A stretch of DNA of 42,148 bases from Tubiluchus corallicola (GCA_030141605.1 JAQGDQ010001410.1:1-42148), one strand, 5' to 3'; positions 21,055 to 31,544 are shown, counted from the first letter of the stretch. Numbers and translations are program-made. Notes: generated by a model not told the origin, from the sequence alone.

Positions 21055-21110
21055 TATCACGTTTACTGATAAGCGACAACTGTTTACATCTAGTGAATCA
21101 CCTACCTATT
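21055..21110 (-). promoter_or_regulatory. Conserved proximal block upstream of IR start codons
   Basis: In gene sense the core is GATGTAAACAGTTGTCGCTT, about 60-80 bp before the ATG. Recognisable versions lie upstream of IR-2 (about 12445-12495), IR-3 (14670-14712), IR-5 (24196-24240), IR-7 (33438-33482), IR-8 (36576-36620), IR-9 (40584-40625) and, more diverged, IR-1 (9257-9300); IR-6 lacks a clear one. It contains GTAAACA, a forkhead-type core, in most copies. A second motif, CAATTTCRGGCCATTTC in gene sense, lies about 150-250 bp upstream in most genes. Shared ancestry alone could explain the similarity. Confidence 0.4.
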
Positions 21111-21806
21111 TGCTTATCATTATCATACATTCTATATTTATCCACCTTGGCTTATGTTTGTGCAGCTGTTGACTAGATTGAAATGGCCTGAAATTGTCTA
21201 AACACAAGAACGCAAAAGACTATGAACAATACAATCAGCATCCAGGTTTTGTGGTAATTACGAGAGTTTACTCTTTCAGGCATCATCTAACAAGTAAAAT
21301 GTGAAATGTGAACAACAAACTTTCATACTTTCTTTGCAAATAACTCACTTGCACAAAATTTCCACTTTTATAAATGGCCAAGGTAGAATTACAAGTATAA
21401 GAGAATCGTAGAACTGTTTCCTCCTGTTTTTAGATTAACTGCAAACTTGGAAAAGTAGGCTTCTTTTGACCCTTTGTGTTCTTTCATCTGTTAAGACAAT
21501 CCCTCGTCATATCTGTGCAGGTTAATGGCTGTCGGTTAGATCCTAACAGGTTTGCAGTAGTTCACTAGTATTTTTAAAACTTCTGCTTATTCTAGCATTA
21601 CGATACGTGCACGTACTTCAGTTGTTGAATTATTAACATTTTTATAAGGAGGAGGTCTAATCGAGAACCATATTTCTTATTTGAAGTTACCCAAGCTAAA
21701 CTCTCTGTTGCATTACTCTCTTGTTTCTCTTACTCTTCTATAAAAGTTTTTTATACTTGAACTCTGAACTAGTCAAAAATTAAAAACTTATAATTATTTT
21801 ACAATG
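21111..21806. other. Distal 5' flank of IR-4
   Basis: Copy of the shared IR flank, with the TATA-like block at about 21365. It also holds an empty Helitron target: TTTTTA (ending 21644) directly followed by TAAGGAGGAGG. No gene seen. Confidence 0.7.
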
Positions 21807-22156
21807 TTTAGTTTAGCTCTTATTTTGCATTCACTAGCAAAAGGCTTTAACTAAATTAGATGTTGACAACAAATACATATATTTCTTTAGGTACTAACGC
21901 AATTTTTATTGTAAATTTATCGTATATATAATTATTAAACATGTCTCGCAACAAGCTGCTAACAATGTCACTCGATTAACTAAATAAATATTAATGTCGT
22001 AAAAATAGGGATGGTGGCTAGGTGACCCTTGTTCTTTCGCCACTCCGTCTCAATTTAGTGTTTATCATATTAAAGAAACATCGTATGTTATTATATGTGT
22101 AAATTTAAATGAGATGAATAAAATTTAATCTAATCCAATCTAATCTAATCATAATA
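21807..22156 (+). mobile_element. Short retroelement insertion with TAATC-repeat tail, copy 2
   Basis: Nearly identical to the copy at 18666-19013 and at the same position relative to the IR 3' end, so it was duplicated with the IR-4/IR-5 unit rather than inserted independently. Confidence 0.65.
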
Positions 22157-22778
22157 ATTAACAATGTGAAAGATCTAATTTACATTTTTTTTCTTAAAGG
22201 AAAGCAGGACGATTGTATAAACATTCACAGAATAAAGTATTGTCTAAAATATAGAAATACTTACAATACCTTTTTTTAAATCAAAGCTTAGATTAAATAA
22301 TAATTAACTTAGATACTCAAACTTTGTTGAACTTTCAAAGCTACGTGGGGTACAGTGTGTCCACTAAGATTGGCAACGTTTTTGTCATGTGAGCGTGGCC
22401 GACAAATAGAAGGTGGTACCGTGATAACCATGATCATGAACTGCAGTGTTAGCTTCTGGCGTCGTATGATGTAGAGCCCATTTTCGTAAAATCATGCGTT
22501 TAAGCAGTAACACGTAAACATGCTTGACGCACAAGGGAAGATGCCTACCATTGCACAAACTGTGGTTACTTTCTGATGTAAGCAATAGCTGTGTTTGGTT
22601 GCCATTAACTAACTTTCTAAGCTAATTATTCAAATATAAGGAACAGTTTTAACTTTTATAGGCAGGAAAATGTATTCTTTGGACAGTAAATTAAAATGAG
22701 ATTGAGTCTAAACAATCGTCCGGTTTTCCTTTAAAGCACCAAGAGTTTTAACATGCACAGTGTTTTTCGAATTTTTTC
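22157..22778. other. 3' flank of IR-5
   Basis: Counterpart of the IR-4 3' flank, nearly the same base by base apart from small changes near 22480-22520 and 22570-22650. No gene supported. Confidence 0.6.
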
Positions 22779-24152
22779 TTAGCTACTCATTAATCGCATT
22801 ACTTTTATGTAGTGACATTCACATACAAATACAACTAAACCAATGCTTAGTCCAAGCAGCAGAACCCAGAAAACAACGTCAAGGTGCTCTATGTTGACTG
22901 GCCGTGCATTCGCAGTTTGAGTAACCGGATCAAGGCAGTCATTTGCTGGTTCTGAAAGCTTCTGTAAGAACCGCTCAACTATGCCAGCCTGTAATAAAGC
23001 GGCCAATCCGTAATTTAACTGTTCTGCATATTTGCCCTTTTTCGGAATGACAAATGCGGTGGGTAGAGGCGTAGAATAAATCGGAGCAAATGAAAACCTG
23101 CATGTCCCGTGTAACTGGTAATCTTCAGTGATTTGAAATTTTGCCCAAAAATCAGCAATGAACAAAGTGTATTTCCCAGATAAAGTTTTTTCTAGTACTT
23201 CGACATTTGTACTGACAGGTCCTGTTCCATCAGCTTCCATTTTGTTCCACAGTTTTCCATAATCTGAATCATGCGGACTATTCCTTAACATTATTGTTGA
23301 GGATAAGTTTTTGAGGGTTACAGGTGTTACGTCTCCATCAATTAGCTCTTGCAGCGACGTGAACGGATATTGTCGTTTGCTTACAAACAATTTGCTAACT
23401 AAGGTGCCAGTGTACAATGCCGTCATTATAAGAGCAAAAATCCACCACCATCCGATGAACACCCTTGCAGATAAACGGCAGGGTATGTAGTTTCCACCTT
23501 GTTGAAGAAGTGAGGACAATGTATACAAAATGAAATAATCAGCTCTTTTCTCATTACTTGTCTCGATGCCATCATTCTCTCTTCGTGTTTCTCTTTTCTG
23601 CCAACAGACACAAGTTAAAAATATCCCACTCAATATGACATATGTTAGCACAAGCAGCCATACATTTCTGGGAAAAGGGTCCAACAAGCTAAATCCCTGA
23701 AAGTCGGGTGTCTTTATTAAAAAGATACGGCGTAAATAGACAAGTGGGTGAAGAAATGTCATGTATTTTGCTCTTTCTGGAAGCATGGTGAACAAGCCGA
23801 AAAGCACGTCAATGTTTTCATTGCTGAGTACCATATTAGGATCACGTAAATATCCAACTTCTTTGATGGAATATGTGAAATTTAAAGTTTCACTGAGCAG
23901 CAGAAGCAATTTCTCTAGAAACGGGCGTGATTTGTCCATTGCCATGCCTATTTGAAGCTGTTTTCCTTCTAACGAACAGCAATTTGGTTGGAAAATATTG
24001 TGGTAGCTTATTATTTCATTCTTTGTGATGCTTCCTTGCCAGGAGTAATTTCCATTGACAGTTCTGATCTTTGCACACATGTCTTTTGTTGCACACAGAG
24101 CTACTAAAGTCAAAGCCATGAAAACGCAAAGCTTGAGATGCACGAAAAACAT
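22779..24152 (-). CDS. Ionotropic receptor IR-5, intact
   Basis: 457 residues from the ATG shared with its paralogues. Same architecture as IR-4 but a different subtype: S1 carries the segment VGYLRDPNMVLSNENIDVLF, and S2 carries VTLKNLSSTIMLRNSPHDSD and SGKYTLFIADFW. Ligand-type Arg kept in LPERAKYMTF. Pore loop SLLQQGGNYIPC, M2 IGWWWIFALIMTALYTGTL, TM3 and the tail HYIKVMRLMSS (Cys-His in place of Cys-Leu before Tyr). Differs from its mate IR-7 by only four residues. A pogo-like element lies about 270 bp upstream of the ATG and interrupts the conserved distal motif. Confidence 0.95.
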   Translation of the reverse strand: MFFVHLKLCVFMALTLVALCATKDMCAKIRTVNGNYSWQGSITKNEIISYHNIFQPNCCSLEGKQLQIGMAMDKSRPFLEKLLLLLSETLNFTYSIKEVGYLRDPNMVLSNENIDVLFGLFTMLPERAKYMTFLHPLVYLRRIFLIKTPDFQGFSLLDPFPRNVWLLVLTYVILSGIFLTCVCWQKRETRRENDGIETSNEKRADYFILYTLSSLLQQGGNYIPCRLSARVFIGWWWIFALIMTALYTGTLVSKLFVSKRQYPFTSLQELIDGDVTPVTLKNLSSTIMLRNSPHDSDYGKLWNKMEADGTGPVSTNVEVLEKTLSGKYTLFIADFWAKFQITEDYQLHGTCRFSFAPIYSTPLPTAFVIPKKGKYAEQLNYGLAALLQAGIVERFLQKLSEPANDCLDPVTQTANARPVNIEHLDVVFWVLLLGLSIGLVVFVCECHYIKVMRLMSS

Positions 24153-24421
24153 TCTGAAAGTGCCTTGCCAGACCTCTGATGCCAAACTGTGTCACGTTTA
24201 CTATTAGGTGACAATTGTTTGTATCTAATGGATCACTTTAGTTATTTGCTTGGCTGCGTCAATTAAACAGCCGAATATAAAGACACTTATGATTGAGTGA
24301 CTTCAGCGATAATGATAGTGTTTGCCTGCTTTGCGTTACCTATTTTTGCAAGCACCGCATGTTTATCTACCTAGCTTACATTATGCAGCAGTGGACTAGA
24401 CAGAAATGGCCATGTAAAGTA

Positions 24422-24904
24422 CCGTATTTTCCCGTGTATAAGAGACCCTTTTTTGCCCAGAATTTTCACTTTAAAAATAGGGGGTCTCTTATACATGGGA
24501 GTAAGTCTTTTCAATAAGATGCATAAATTGTGACACTAATGATTTTAAAGAAATAAGTGCTCTACATCTGTTTTATTTCGAATAATTATAGTTTCCTTTC
24601 AATAAATCTTCTCCATGGCTAGAGGTCATTATTAAATCTTTCAAGAAGTGTGGCATCTCCAATGCCATGGACGGCACAGAGGACAATGCCATTTTTGAGC
24701 AGAGTGACTCCTCTGATGATGAACTGGCTGGAATTGCTGAAGGTCTGACTGCAGTTGATATTTTTGATGAGAGTGATGAGGAATTTAATGATTTCTATGA
24801 TGAATAAAGTTATTCATTACCAAAAAATTTTTTTCCAGAATTTTTGCCTAAAAATTGAAGGGGTCTCTTATACACAAGGGTCTCTTATACATGGGAAAAT
24901 ACGG
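24422..24904 (+). mobile_element. Pogo/Tigger-like DNA transposon remnant (inner left arm)
   Basis: 483 bp with inverted ends CCGTATTTTCCCGTGTATAA and CCGTATTTTCCCATGTATAA, flanked by TA on both sides. Internally, about 24614-24807, one frame reads SFKKCGISNAMDGTEDNAIF and then an acidic tail DSSDDELAGIAEG...DESDEEFNDFYDE before a stop. This is the C-terminal end of a pogo/Tigger-type transposase (family pattern SF.KCGISNALDGTEDD). The element is therefore an internally deleted, non-autonomous derivative that kept the gene's 3' end and both termini. Confidence 0.85.
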
Positions 24905-24950
24905 TACATAAAAAGCTGCAATCAGCTATGTTGTAGTTAGGGGCTTTTTC

Positions 24951-25342
24951 CTAATCATGACAGCAATTGCTTTCCCTGCTGTCTAAAACATTAATAAACA
25001 GTTGTTTCCACACAGTTGGAACACAAGTTTTCATAAGAAAGTAAAAAAGCATTACTTCTACAATCACTCAAAGGATCATTTTGCTAGCATTTGCAGCTCT
25101 TTTTATAATGATAATGTCATAGAAAACTGCAACATCTGAGGAATGGAATGTCCCTGCTGACTCGTTAGCAGCTATACGGACATTCATTGCACAGCACCGC
25201 CTCTCCCCGCAAAAAACACAATTTTTTGGTCAAGTTTATGAAAATAGATGCTAAACGACCCATATCAATAACACACCTATTCGTTCATTACAACATGTTA
25301 AAGAACAGAACTTAAATGTAAAACACCAGCTTACAAACTCAC
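24951..25342. other. Spacer just inside the inverted duplication
   Basis: Unique sequence after the left-arm breakpoint. Nothing recognised apart from being the intron side (donor side) of the candidate exon that follows. Confidence 0.4.
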
Positions 25343-25437
25343 CAGTGTCCAGATAGTCTATTTCGACCGCTGCACCTTCCTCCTTGAGATCTTGCTCTCT
25401 GATCTGCACAGCTGGTTCACCTCCTTGCAATTCGATC
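25343..25437 (-). CDS. Candidate host-gene exon, unrecognised acidic segment
   Basis: On the minus strand, 95 bp between a possible acceptor (TTTTTGAAATCAG) and a consensus donor (CTG|GTGAGT). One frame is fully open, 31 codons with a split codon at each end: IELQGGEPAVQIREQ, then DLKEEGAAVEIDYLDT. The other two frames have stops. The segment is more GC-rich than its surroundings. No family was recognised. If real, the adjacent 47-bp minisatellite lies in its upstream intron. Chance occurrence is possible. Confidence 0.4.
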
Positions 25438-25552
25438 CTGATTTCAAAAATGATAAATCAAATGCATGATGCCATAGTGTAATGAGATCTGATTTGATAA
25501 GGTGACATCTAGTCTACTAAAATGTGTGTGTAGTAGGCCTATTAAGATTTTG

Positions 25553-27903
25553 TATCTATACCAAGTATACCCTGTATGTAATGTCTGCTTACAAGCTGGC
25601 TTCCATACCAAGTATACCCTGTATATAATGTCTGCTTACAAGCTGGCTTCCATACCAAGTATACCCTGTATATAATGCCTGCTTACAAGCTGGCTTCCAT
25701 ACCAAGTATACCCTGTATATAATGCCTGCTTACAAGCTGGCTTCCATACCAAGTATACCCTGTATGTAACCTCCTCTTAAAAGCTGGCTTCCATACCAAG
25801 TATACCCTGTATATAATGCCTGCTTACAAGCTGGCATCCATACCAAGTATACCCTGTATATAATGCCTGCTTACAAGCTGGCTTCCATACCAAGTATACC
25901 CTGTATGTAACTTCCTCTTAAAAGCTGGCTTCCATACCAAGTATACCCTGTATGTAACTTCCTCTTAAAAGCTGGCTTCCATACCAAGGATACCCTGTAT
26001 ATAATGTCTGCTTACAAGCTGGCTTCCATACCAAGTATACCCTGTATGTAATGTCTGCTTACAAGCTGGCTTCCATACCAAGGATACCCTGTATATAATG
26101 TCTGCTTACAAGCTGGCTTCAATACCAAGGATACCCTGTATATAATCTGCTTATAAGCTGGCTTCCATACCAAGTATACCCTGTATATAATGTCTGCTTA
26201 CAAGCTGGCTTCCATACCAAGTATACCCTGTATGTAATGTCTGCTTACAAGCTGGCTTCCATACCAAGTATACCCTGTATGTAATGTCTGCTTACAAGCT
26301 GGCTTCCATACCAAGTATACCCTGTATGTAATGTCTGCTTACAAGCTGGCTTCCATACCAAGTATACCCTGTATGTAACTTCCTCTTAAAAGCTGGCTTC
26401 CATACCAAGTATACCCTGTATGTAACTTCCTCTTAAAAGCTGGCTTCCATACCAAGGATACCCTGTATATAATGTCTGCTTACATGCTGGCTTCCATACC
26501 AAGTATACCCTGTATGTAATGTCTGCTTACAAGCTGGCTTCCATACCAAGGATACCCTGTATACAATGTCTGCTTACAAGCTGGCTTCCATACCAAGGAT
26601 ACCCTGTATATAATCTGCTTATAAGCTGGCTTCCATACCAAGTATACCCTGTATATAATGTCTGCTTACAAGCTGGCTTCCATACCAAGTATACCCTGTA
26701 TGTAATGTCTGCTTACAAGCTGGCTTCCATACCAAGTATACCCTGTATGTAATGTCTGCTTACAAGTTGGCTTCCATACCAAGTATACCCTGTATGTAAT
26801 GTCTGCTTACAAACTGGCTTCCATACCAAGGATACCCTATATATAATGTCTGCTTACAAGCTGGCTTCCATACCAAGTATACCCTGCATGTAATGTCTGC
26901 TTACAAGCTGGCTTCCATACCAAGTATACCCTGTATATAATCTCCTCTTAAAAGCTGGCATCCATACCAAGTATACCCTGTATATAATGCCTGCTTACAA
27001 GCTGGCTTCCATACCAAGTATACCCTGTATGTAACTTCCTCTTAAAAGCTGGCTTCCATACCAAGTATACCCTGTATGTAACTTCCTCTTAAAAGCTGGC
27101 TTCCATACCAAGGATACCCTGTATATAATGTCTGCTTACAAGCTGGCTTCCATACCAAGTATACCCTGTATGTAATGTCTGCTTACAAGCTGGCTTCCAT
27201 GCCAAGGATACCCTGTATATAATGTCTGCTTACAAGCTGACTTCAATACCAAGGATACCCTGTATATAATCTGCTTATAAGCTGGCTTCCATACCAAGTA
27301 TACCCTGTATATAATGTCTGCTTACAAGCTGGCTTCCATACCAAGTATACCCTGTATGTAATGTCTGCTTACAAGCTGGCTTCCATACCAAGTATACCCT
27401 GTATGTAATGTCTGCTTACAAGCTGGCTTCCATACCAAGTATACCCTGTATGTAATGTCTGCTTACAAGCTGGCTTCCATACCAAGGATACCCTATATAT
27501 AATGTCTGCTTACAAGCTGGCTTCCATACCAAGTATACCCTGCATGTAATGTCTGCTTACAAGCTGGCTTCCATACCAAGTATACCCTGTATATAATCTC
27601 CTCTTAAAAGCTGGCATCCATACCATGGATACCCTGTATATAATGTCTGCTTACAAGCTGGCTTCCATACCAAGTATACCCTGCATATAATGTCTGCTTA
27701 CAAGCTGGCTTCAATACCAAGGATACCCTGTATATAATGTCTGCTTACAAGCTGGCTTCCATACCAAGGATACCCTGTATATAATGTCTGCTTACAAGCT
27801 GGCTTCCATACCAAGGATACCCTGGATATAATATCTGCTTACAAGGTGGCTTCAATATGGAGTATATCCTGCATGTAACCTCTGCTTACAAGCAGGCTTC
27901 ATT
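25553..27903. repeat. 47-bp minisatellite, about 50 units, with higher-order structure
   Basis: The unit is TATACCCTGTATATAATGTC followed by TGCTTACAAGCTGGCTTCCA and TACCAAG. Common variants are TATGTAAC..CCTCTTAAAAGC and GGATACCC, plus a 45-bp form (TATAATCTGCTTATAAGC). Variant positions repeat with a 656-bp period (26609 to 27265; 26878 to 27534), that is, fourteen units, showing block duplication. Units at the right edge are degenerate. Open frames inside are repeat artefacts. Confidence 0.97.
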
Positions 27904-28467
27904 ATGCAAACACACTATATCTGTTGAGTCAATTAACATTAGGCGACAAAAATACTGAATTATGTAGATCAGAGTTTGTTATTGACTATATCACTATTTC
28001 ATGGTAAGGCAACTAGCAACAATAAAATCTTCACATCGGCGACAATTGTTGCGGACTATTTAAACACATTAAATATGTGTTCAAATTATAATTCAAAACT
28101 TTCCTCCCTTTTCGGCAGGTATGATTTAAAGAAATCAATGATGGGGTTTATTCCGCCGCACAATGACAATCGTAATACATTTCCCCCGAATGTACATCAA
28201 AGTGAAACAGTTGTTGACATAGTTGATTACGAAACAAAACAATGGCAAACTGCAGAACATTGTGGGCAATTTAGCTAATTGACTGTTGTGTAATGTAAAC
28301 AGAGTAGGTCAACAGTGAAAGTGCAGGCAGAGATTAGTAACGATGTGAGTAAAGCAGGCAGGTGTTGTAATTATTAGCAATGTCACTCAACGGTTAGCAA
28401 TACGTTAAACAACGCATGAACAACGGTTATGTAAATCACAGCTTTGCGTCATTTAAATTTACTTAAA
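27904..28467. other. 5' region of IR-6
   Basis: Lacks the flank shared by the other IR genes. A frame of about 100 codons is open from a TTG near 27976 but shows no family resemblance and starts with ATG only at about 28076. Nothing else recognised. Confidence 0.4.
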
Positions 28468-29823
28468 ATGTGTTTTGTGCAGTTCACGTTGTGTGTTTTT
28501 GTGACTCTGACCTTAGCAGCTCATTGCGAAAAACAAAACATTTGCACAAAGACGAGAACAACCAACGGAAATGATTTCTGGAAAGAAAACATCACACTGA
28601 ATGAAATAACCAGCTACCGGAATATTCGCCAATACAGCTGCTGTTCTCTAGAAGGAAAACATCTTCGGATTGGTATGAAAATGGACAAGACACATCCGTT
28701 TGTGGACAAATTGCTACCACTGCTCAGTAAAATACTGAATTTCACGTACTCCATCAAGGAACTTGGAACGTTACACGGTCCACGCGATGTAATCAGGAGT
28801 GGAGAAGTTGACATGTTTTTTACCTTGTTCATCATGTTCCCGGAAAGAGCCAGATACGTGACGTTTCTTCATCCGCTCCTCGATTTGCGACATATCTTCA
28901 TAATAAAGACACCCGGCTTCCGAGGATTTAGTTTACTGGACCCCTTTACCAGGGACATATGGATTTTGCTGTTAACGTACAGTATGTTGACTGGTCTGTT
29001 TTTAATTTACATAAGTTGCCACAGAATACTAGAATATGGAGACAACACCTCCTCCATGGATGACAAGAAAAGAGCGGCATATTTCATTCTGTACACATTA
29101 TGCTCACTTCTCCAACAAGGTGGAAACTATGTACCCTGCCGTTCATCTGCAAGGATGCTCATCGGATGGTGGTGGATCTTTGCGCTTGTAATGACGGCAC
29201 TGTACACCGGCACTTTAGTTAGCAAACTCTTTGTGAGCAAACGGCAATATCCGTTCACGTCGCTGCAGGAGCTAATTGATGGAGATGTAACACCTGTAAC
29301 AATAGGCAACCTTTCCTCGACAATGCTGTTAAGGAATAGTCCACATGATTCAGATTACGGGAAACTGTGGAAGAAAATGGAAGCTGATGGAACAGTTCCT
29401 GTTGATACATATGAAGAAGCACTGGCGAGAACTTTTTCGGGAAAATATGCTACGTTTGTTACTGATTATTGGGGAAAGTTTTTAATCAGTGAAGATTACA
29501 AGTTACACGGGACTTGCAGGTTTACATTTGCTCCAATTTTTTCAATACCCCGACCAGTTTCCGTTGTCGTTCCCAAAGCGAGTAACTACACAGAACAGTT
29601 AAATTATGGATTGGCCAGTTTACTGGAAACTGGAACAGTTAATCAACTCTTACAGAAGTTTTTAGAACCGACATATAGTTGCTTGGATCTAGCCAGTCAA
29701 ACAGTGAGTGCTCAGCCAGTTACCATACAGCACCTTGTAGTTGTATTCTGGGCCTTGTTGCTTGGACTAAGCATTGCTCTTATTATGTTTGTGGGTGAAT
29801 GTCTTTATGGAAAAGTGGCGTAA
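28468..29823 (+). CDS. Ionotropic receptor IR-6, intact
   Basis: 451 residues from the first ATG (MCFVQFTLCVF), which aligns with the start of the paralogues. Signal peptide; N-terminal SCCSLEGKHLRIGM; S1 with NFTYSIKE and FPERARYVTFLHP (ligand-type Arg kept); TM1 after LDPFTRDIW; pore loop SLLQQGGNYVPC; M2 IGWWWIFALVMTALYTGTL; S2 with NLSSTMLLRNSPHDSD and SGKYATFVTDYWG; TM3 and the tail ECLYGKVA. It mixes features of the IR-1 and IR-5 subtypes but is clearly separate. It lies alone in the spacer between the two arms, with its own 5' flank. The 3' flank (TAATTAATGAGTCGCCAAG) resembles those of the other IRs. Confidence 0.94.
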   Translation: MCFVQFTLCVFVTLTLAAHCEKQNICTKTRTTNGNDFWKENITLNEITSYRNIRQYSCCSLEGKHLRIGMKMDKTHPFVDKLLPLLSKILNFTYSIKELGTLHGPRDVIRSGEVDMFFTLFIMFPERARYVTFLHPLLDLRHIFIIKTPGFRGFSLLDPFTRDIWILLLTYSMLTGLFLIYISCHRILEYGDNTSSMDDKKRAAYFILYTLCSLLQQGGNYVPCRSSARMLIGWWWIFALVMTALYTGTLVSKLFVSKRQYPFTSLQELIDGDVTPVTIGNLSSTMLLRNSPHDSDYGKLWKKMEADGTVPVDTYEEALARTFSGKYATFVTDYWGKFLISEDYKLHGTCRFTFAPIFSIPRPVSVVVPKASNYTEQLNYGLASLLETGTVNQLLQKFLEPTYSCLDLASQTVSAQPVTIQHLVVVFWALLLGLSIALIMFVGECLYGKVA

Positions 29824-30890
29824 TTAATGAGTCGCCAAGAAAATTCCAAAAAAAATTACTGCGCATATTAAAAAAAAGTTCCTAGTGTTTTAAATAAATC
29901 TAAATAGCACCTTTCCCACTTATCTGTCATGCTATTACAACTTTGCAAAATAACAATTATGCATTTTAATTTTTGAACAGGTCTGTGTGCAAGTTCTTAA
30001 AGTACTTTCAATGGAATGATAAGTTTAGTGTTGAAGCAAGTCTTTTAAACTTAGGTATTTACAGAATAACCCAGATAAGTACTGATGAATGTCAAACATT
30101 TGGAGATGATGATGTTAAAACACTTGAAAGGATTTAAACTTTTTAACTCTTACAGTAAAGCGCTTCTGTCACTTATGGGGTCGAGCACATTTTGATCAAA
30201 GGTAGCCGACATGTAAGACATGTAGTGTTGCAAAGATGAATTATTTTTTGTTGTTATTTGTCGTGTTAAAGAGCATTACAAATTGCAGTAACGTGTCATA
30301 TTTGTGCCAAAACTGGCTATTCTGTTGATATAGGATAGATATTTTTCTAAACTATTCATCAAACACGATTCGTAAAAGCAGTACGATTTGATACCACAAA
30401 AATTTATTCTGTGCCATTCCATTTTTATCATTTCATCTGGGACTCTCATACTGCTATGTTGCTAGTGTCAAATATTATTGGTTAGTGAGGCCTGAAGAGT
30501 TGATTTATTGTGCTGTACTAAATCTTGTAATAAACTGACACGTAGCCAAACCAAATCAGGCAGCAAATAATAGCTTAAATCCAATGCATCGAATGAAGGC
30601 AGCGAAATTAAAAAAGGACCAATATATGTAAAGCAGAGCACATATTAGCTTTCACTGGCACAGACTATTCTATTAAGGATCATTTATAAAAGGCTGCTAA
30701 TTAAATTTGAAGGACAGGGTTTAGGGCAAGAAATAGAGAGTGAAAATTCAGCATACTCAGAAGAAGCTGTTTACCTTTGACTAGCATTTACTGGTTACCA
30801 TGGATATCAAAACAAGAATAGATTGTTTAAAATGCTTAAGGGCCTGTTCCCTAATTCGGGAAATTCATTCTGGGTTTCGCCCTACGGTCC
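29824..30890. other. Region 3' of IR-6 without a recognised gene
   Basis: The first 80 bp or so is probable 3' UTR related to the other IRs. The remainder shows no coding signal that I can identify; part may be the decayed upstream portion of the Penelope-like element that follows. Confidence 0.4.
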
Positions 30891-30905
30891 GTTTTTCACG
30901 TTTTT

Positions 30906-31258
30906 CAGGTTCAAGAACTGGCTGTAAAAAACGTTGAGCCGTCAGTGTTTCATTCATATACTTGTGACTGCTGTTCTGCTGTTTATATTGGTAAAACCTT
31001 ACGTCACTTAGCAAATACGAACATTGAGGCGGGTTGCTTGCTACAGACAGACAACTGAAATCAGTGTCACAGTCGTAGATCTACGAGCAGTGTTCACAAA
31101 CCCAACACTCATTTAAATTTGATAATTTCAAAATTTTAGATTCTGCTCACAGTGACTTTGTTTTGCACATTTTTGAAACTCTTTTGACAAGAAACTTTAG
31201 CCAGAGCTTAATGACGAACTGGAATTATTTTGAGCTGGTCCTTGCAGCTGCTCATTTA
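30906..31258 (+). pseudogene. Penelope-like element, decayed GIY-YIG endonuclease end
   Basis: One frame reads VFHSYTCDCCSAVYIGKTLR and HL, which is the Cys-finger and second GIY-YIG motif (YIGKT.RHL) of Penelope-like retroelements. After a one-base frame change it continues ATDRQLKSVSQS, an in-frame TAG, then IYEQCSQTQHSFKFDNFKIL and HIFETLLTRNFSQSL, the usual C-terminal end of these proteins. At least one frameshift and one nonsense codon make it dead. No reverse transcriptase domain was recognised upstream. Confidence 0.75.
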
Positions 31259-31544
31259 CAGTGTCGGAATGTAAAGGTTTCTCCTATTACCACCCACATT
31301 CATTGGTCAGAGAATGAATTGTGTCGGAGTAACATAACTTGACCATTTAGTATTCAGTTTGTTTGCCCGATTTCTTGATTTTTGAAAAACAATTTTACAC
31401 TGCATTTTATTAAGGTGGATTGTAGCACGAACATGACCTTAACTGGTAAAACGTTGCAGATGTTGTGTCTGAATAAAAGACATGTCTTTGCTTATGTGGG
31501 CGCTGGTTTATATTTTCATTTTAGATTTGCTTTTCCCATAACCA
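31259..31544. other. Spacer, nothing recognised
   Basis: AT-rich DNA with a short open frame that shows no family resemblance. Confidence 0.4.

Larger units (their letters stand above)
13149..24950. repeat. Left arm of a large inverted duplication
   Basis: Reverse complement of the right arm. Paired positions add to about 57679 for everything between 18488 and 24950 (IR-4/IR-8, IR-5/IR-7, the pogo-like element), and to about 55297 outside the Helitron array (IR-3/IR-9). The offset is what four Helitron copies here versus one in the right arm would give. The inner border is sharp: homology ends after GGGGCTTTTTC at 24950. The outer border is not seen because the mate runs off the window end. 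Confidence 0.92.

Noticed and set aside
25553-27903. Regular repeats considered as a CRISPR-like array
   Set aside because: The units abut with no unique spacers, and the window is clearly from a eukaryote; it is a minisatellite.
27976-28278. 100-codon open frame before IR-6
   Set aside because: No ATG until the middle, no recognisable domain, and it sits in the expected promoter region of IR-6.
28444-28467. Upstream extension of IR-6 and similar extensions of IR-1, IR-3, IR-5 and IR-7
   Set aside because: Except in IR-3 they begin at non-ATG codons, and all paralogues share the later ATG directly before the signal peptide.
30080-30110. CTGATGA followed by a small hairpin, considered as a hammerhead ribozyme of a Penelope-like element
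   Set aside because: The required GAAA and the flanking stems are missing.
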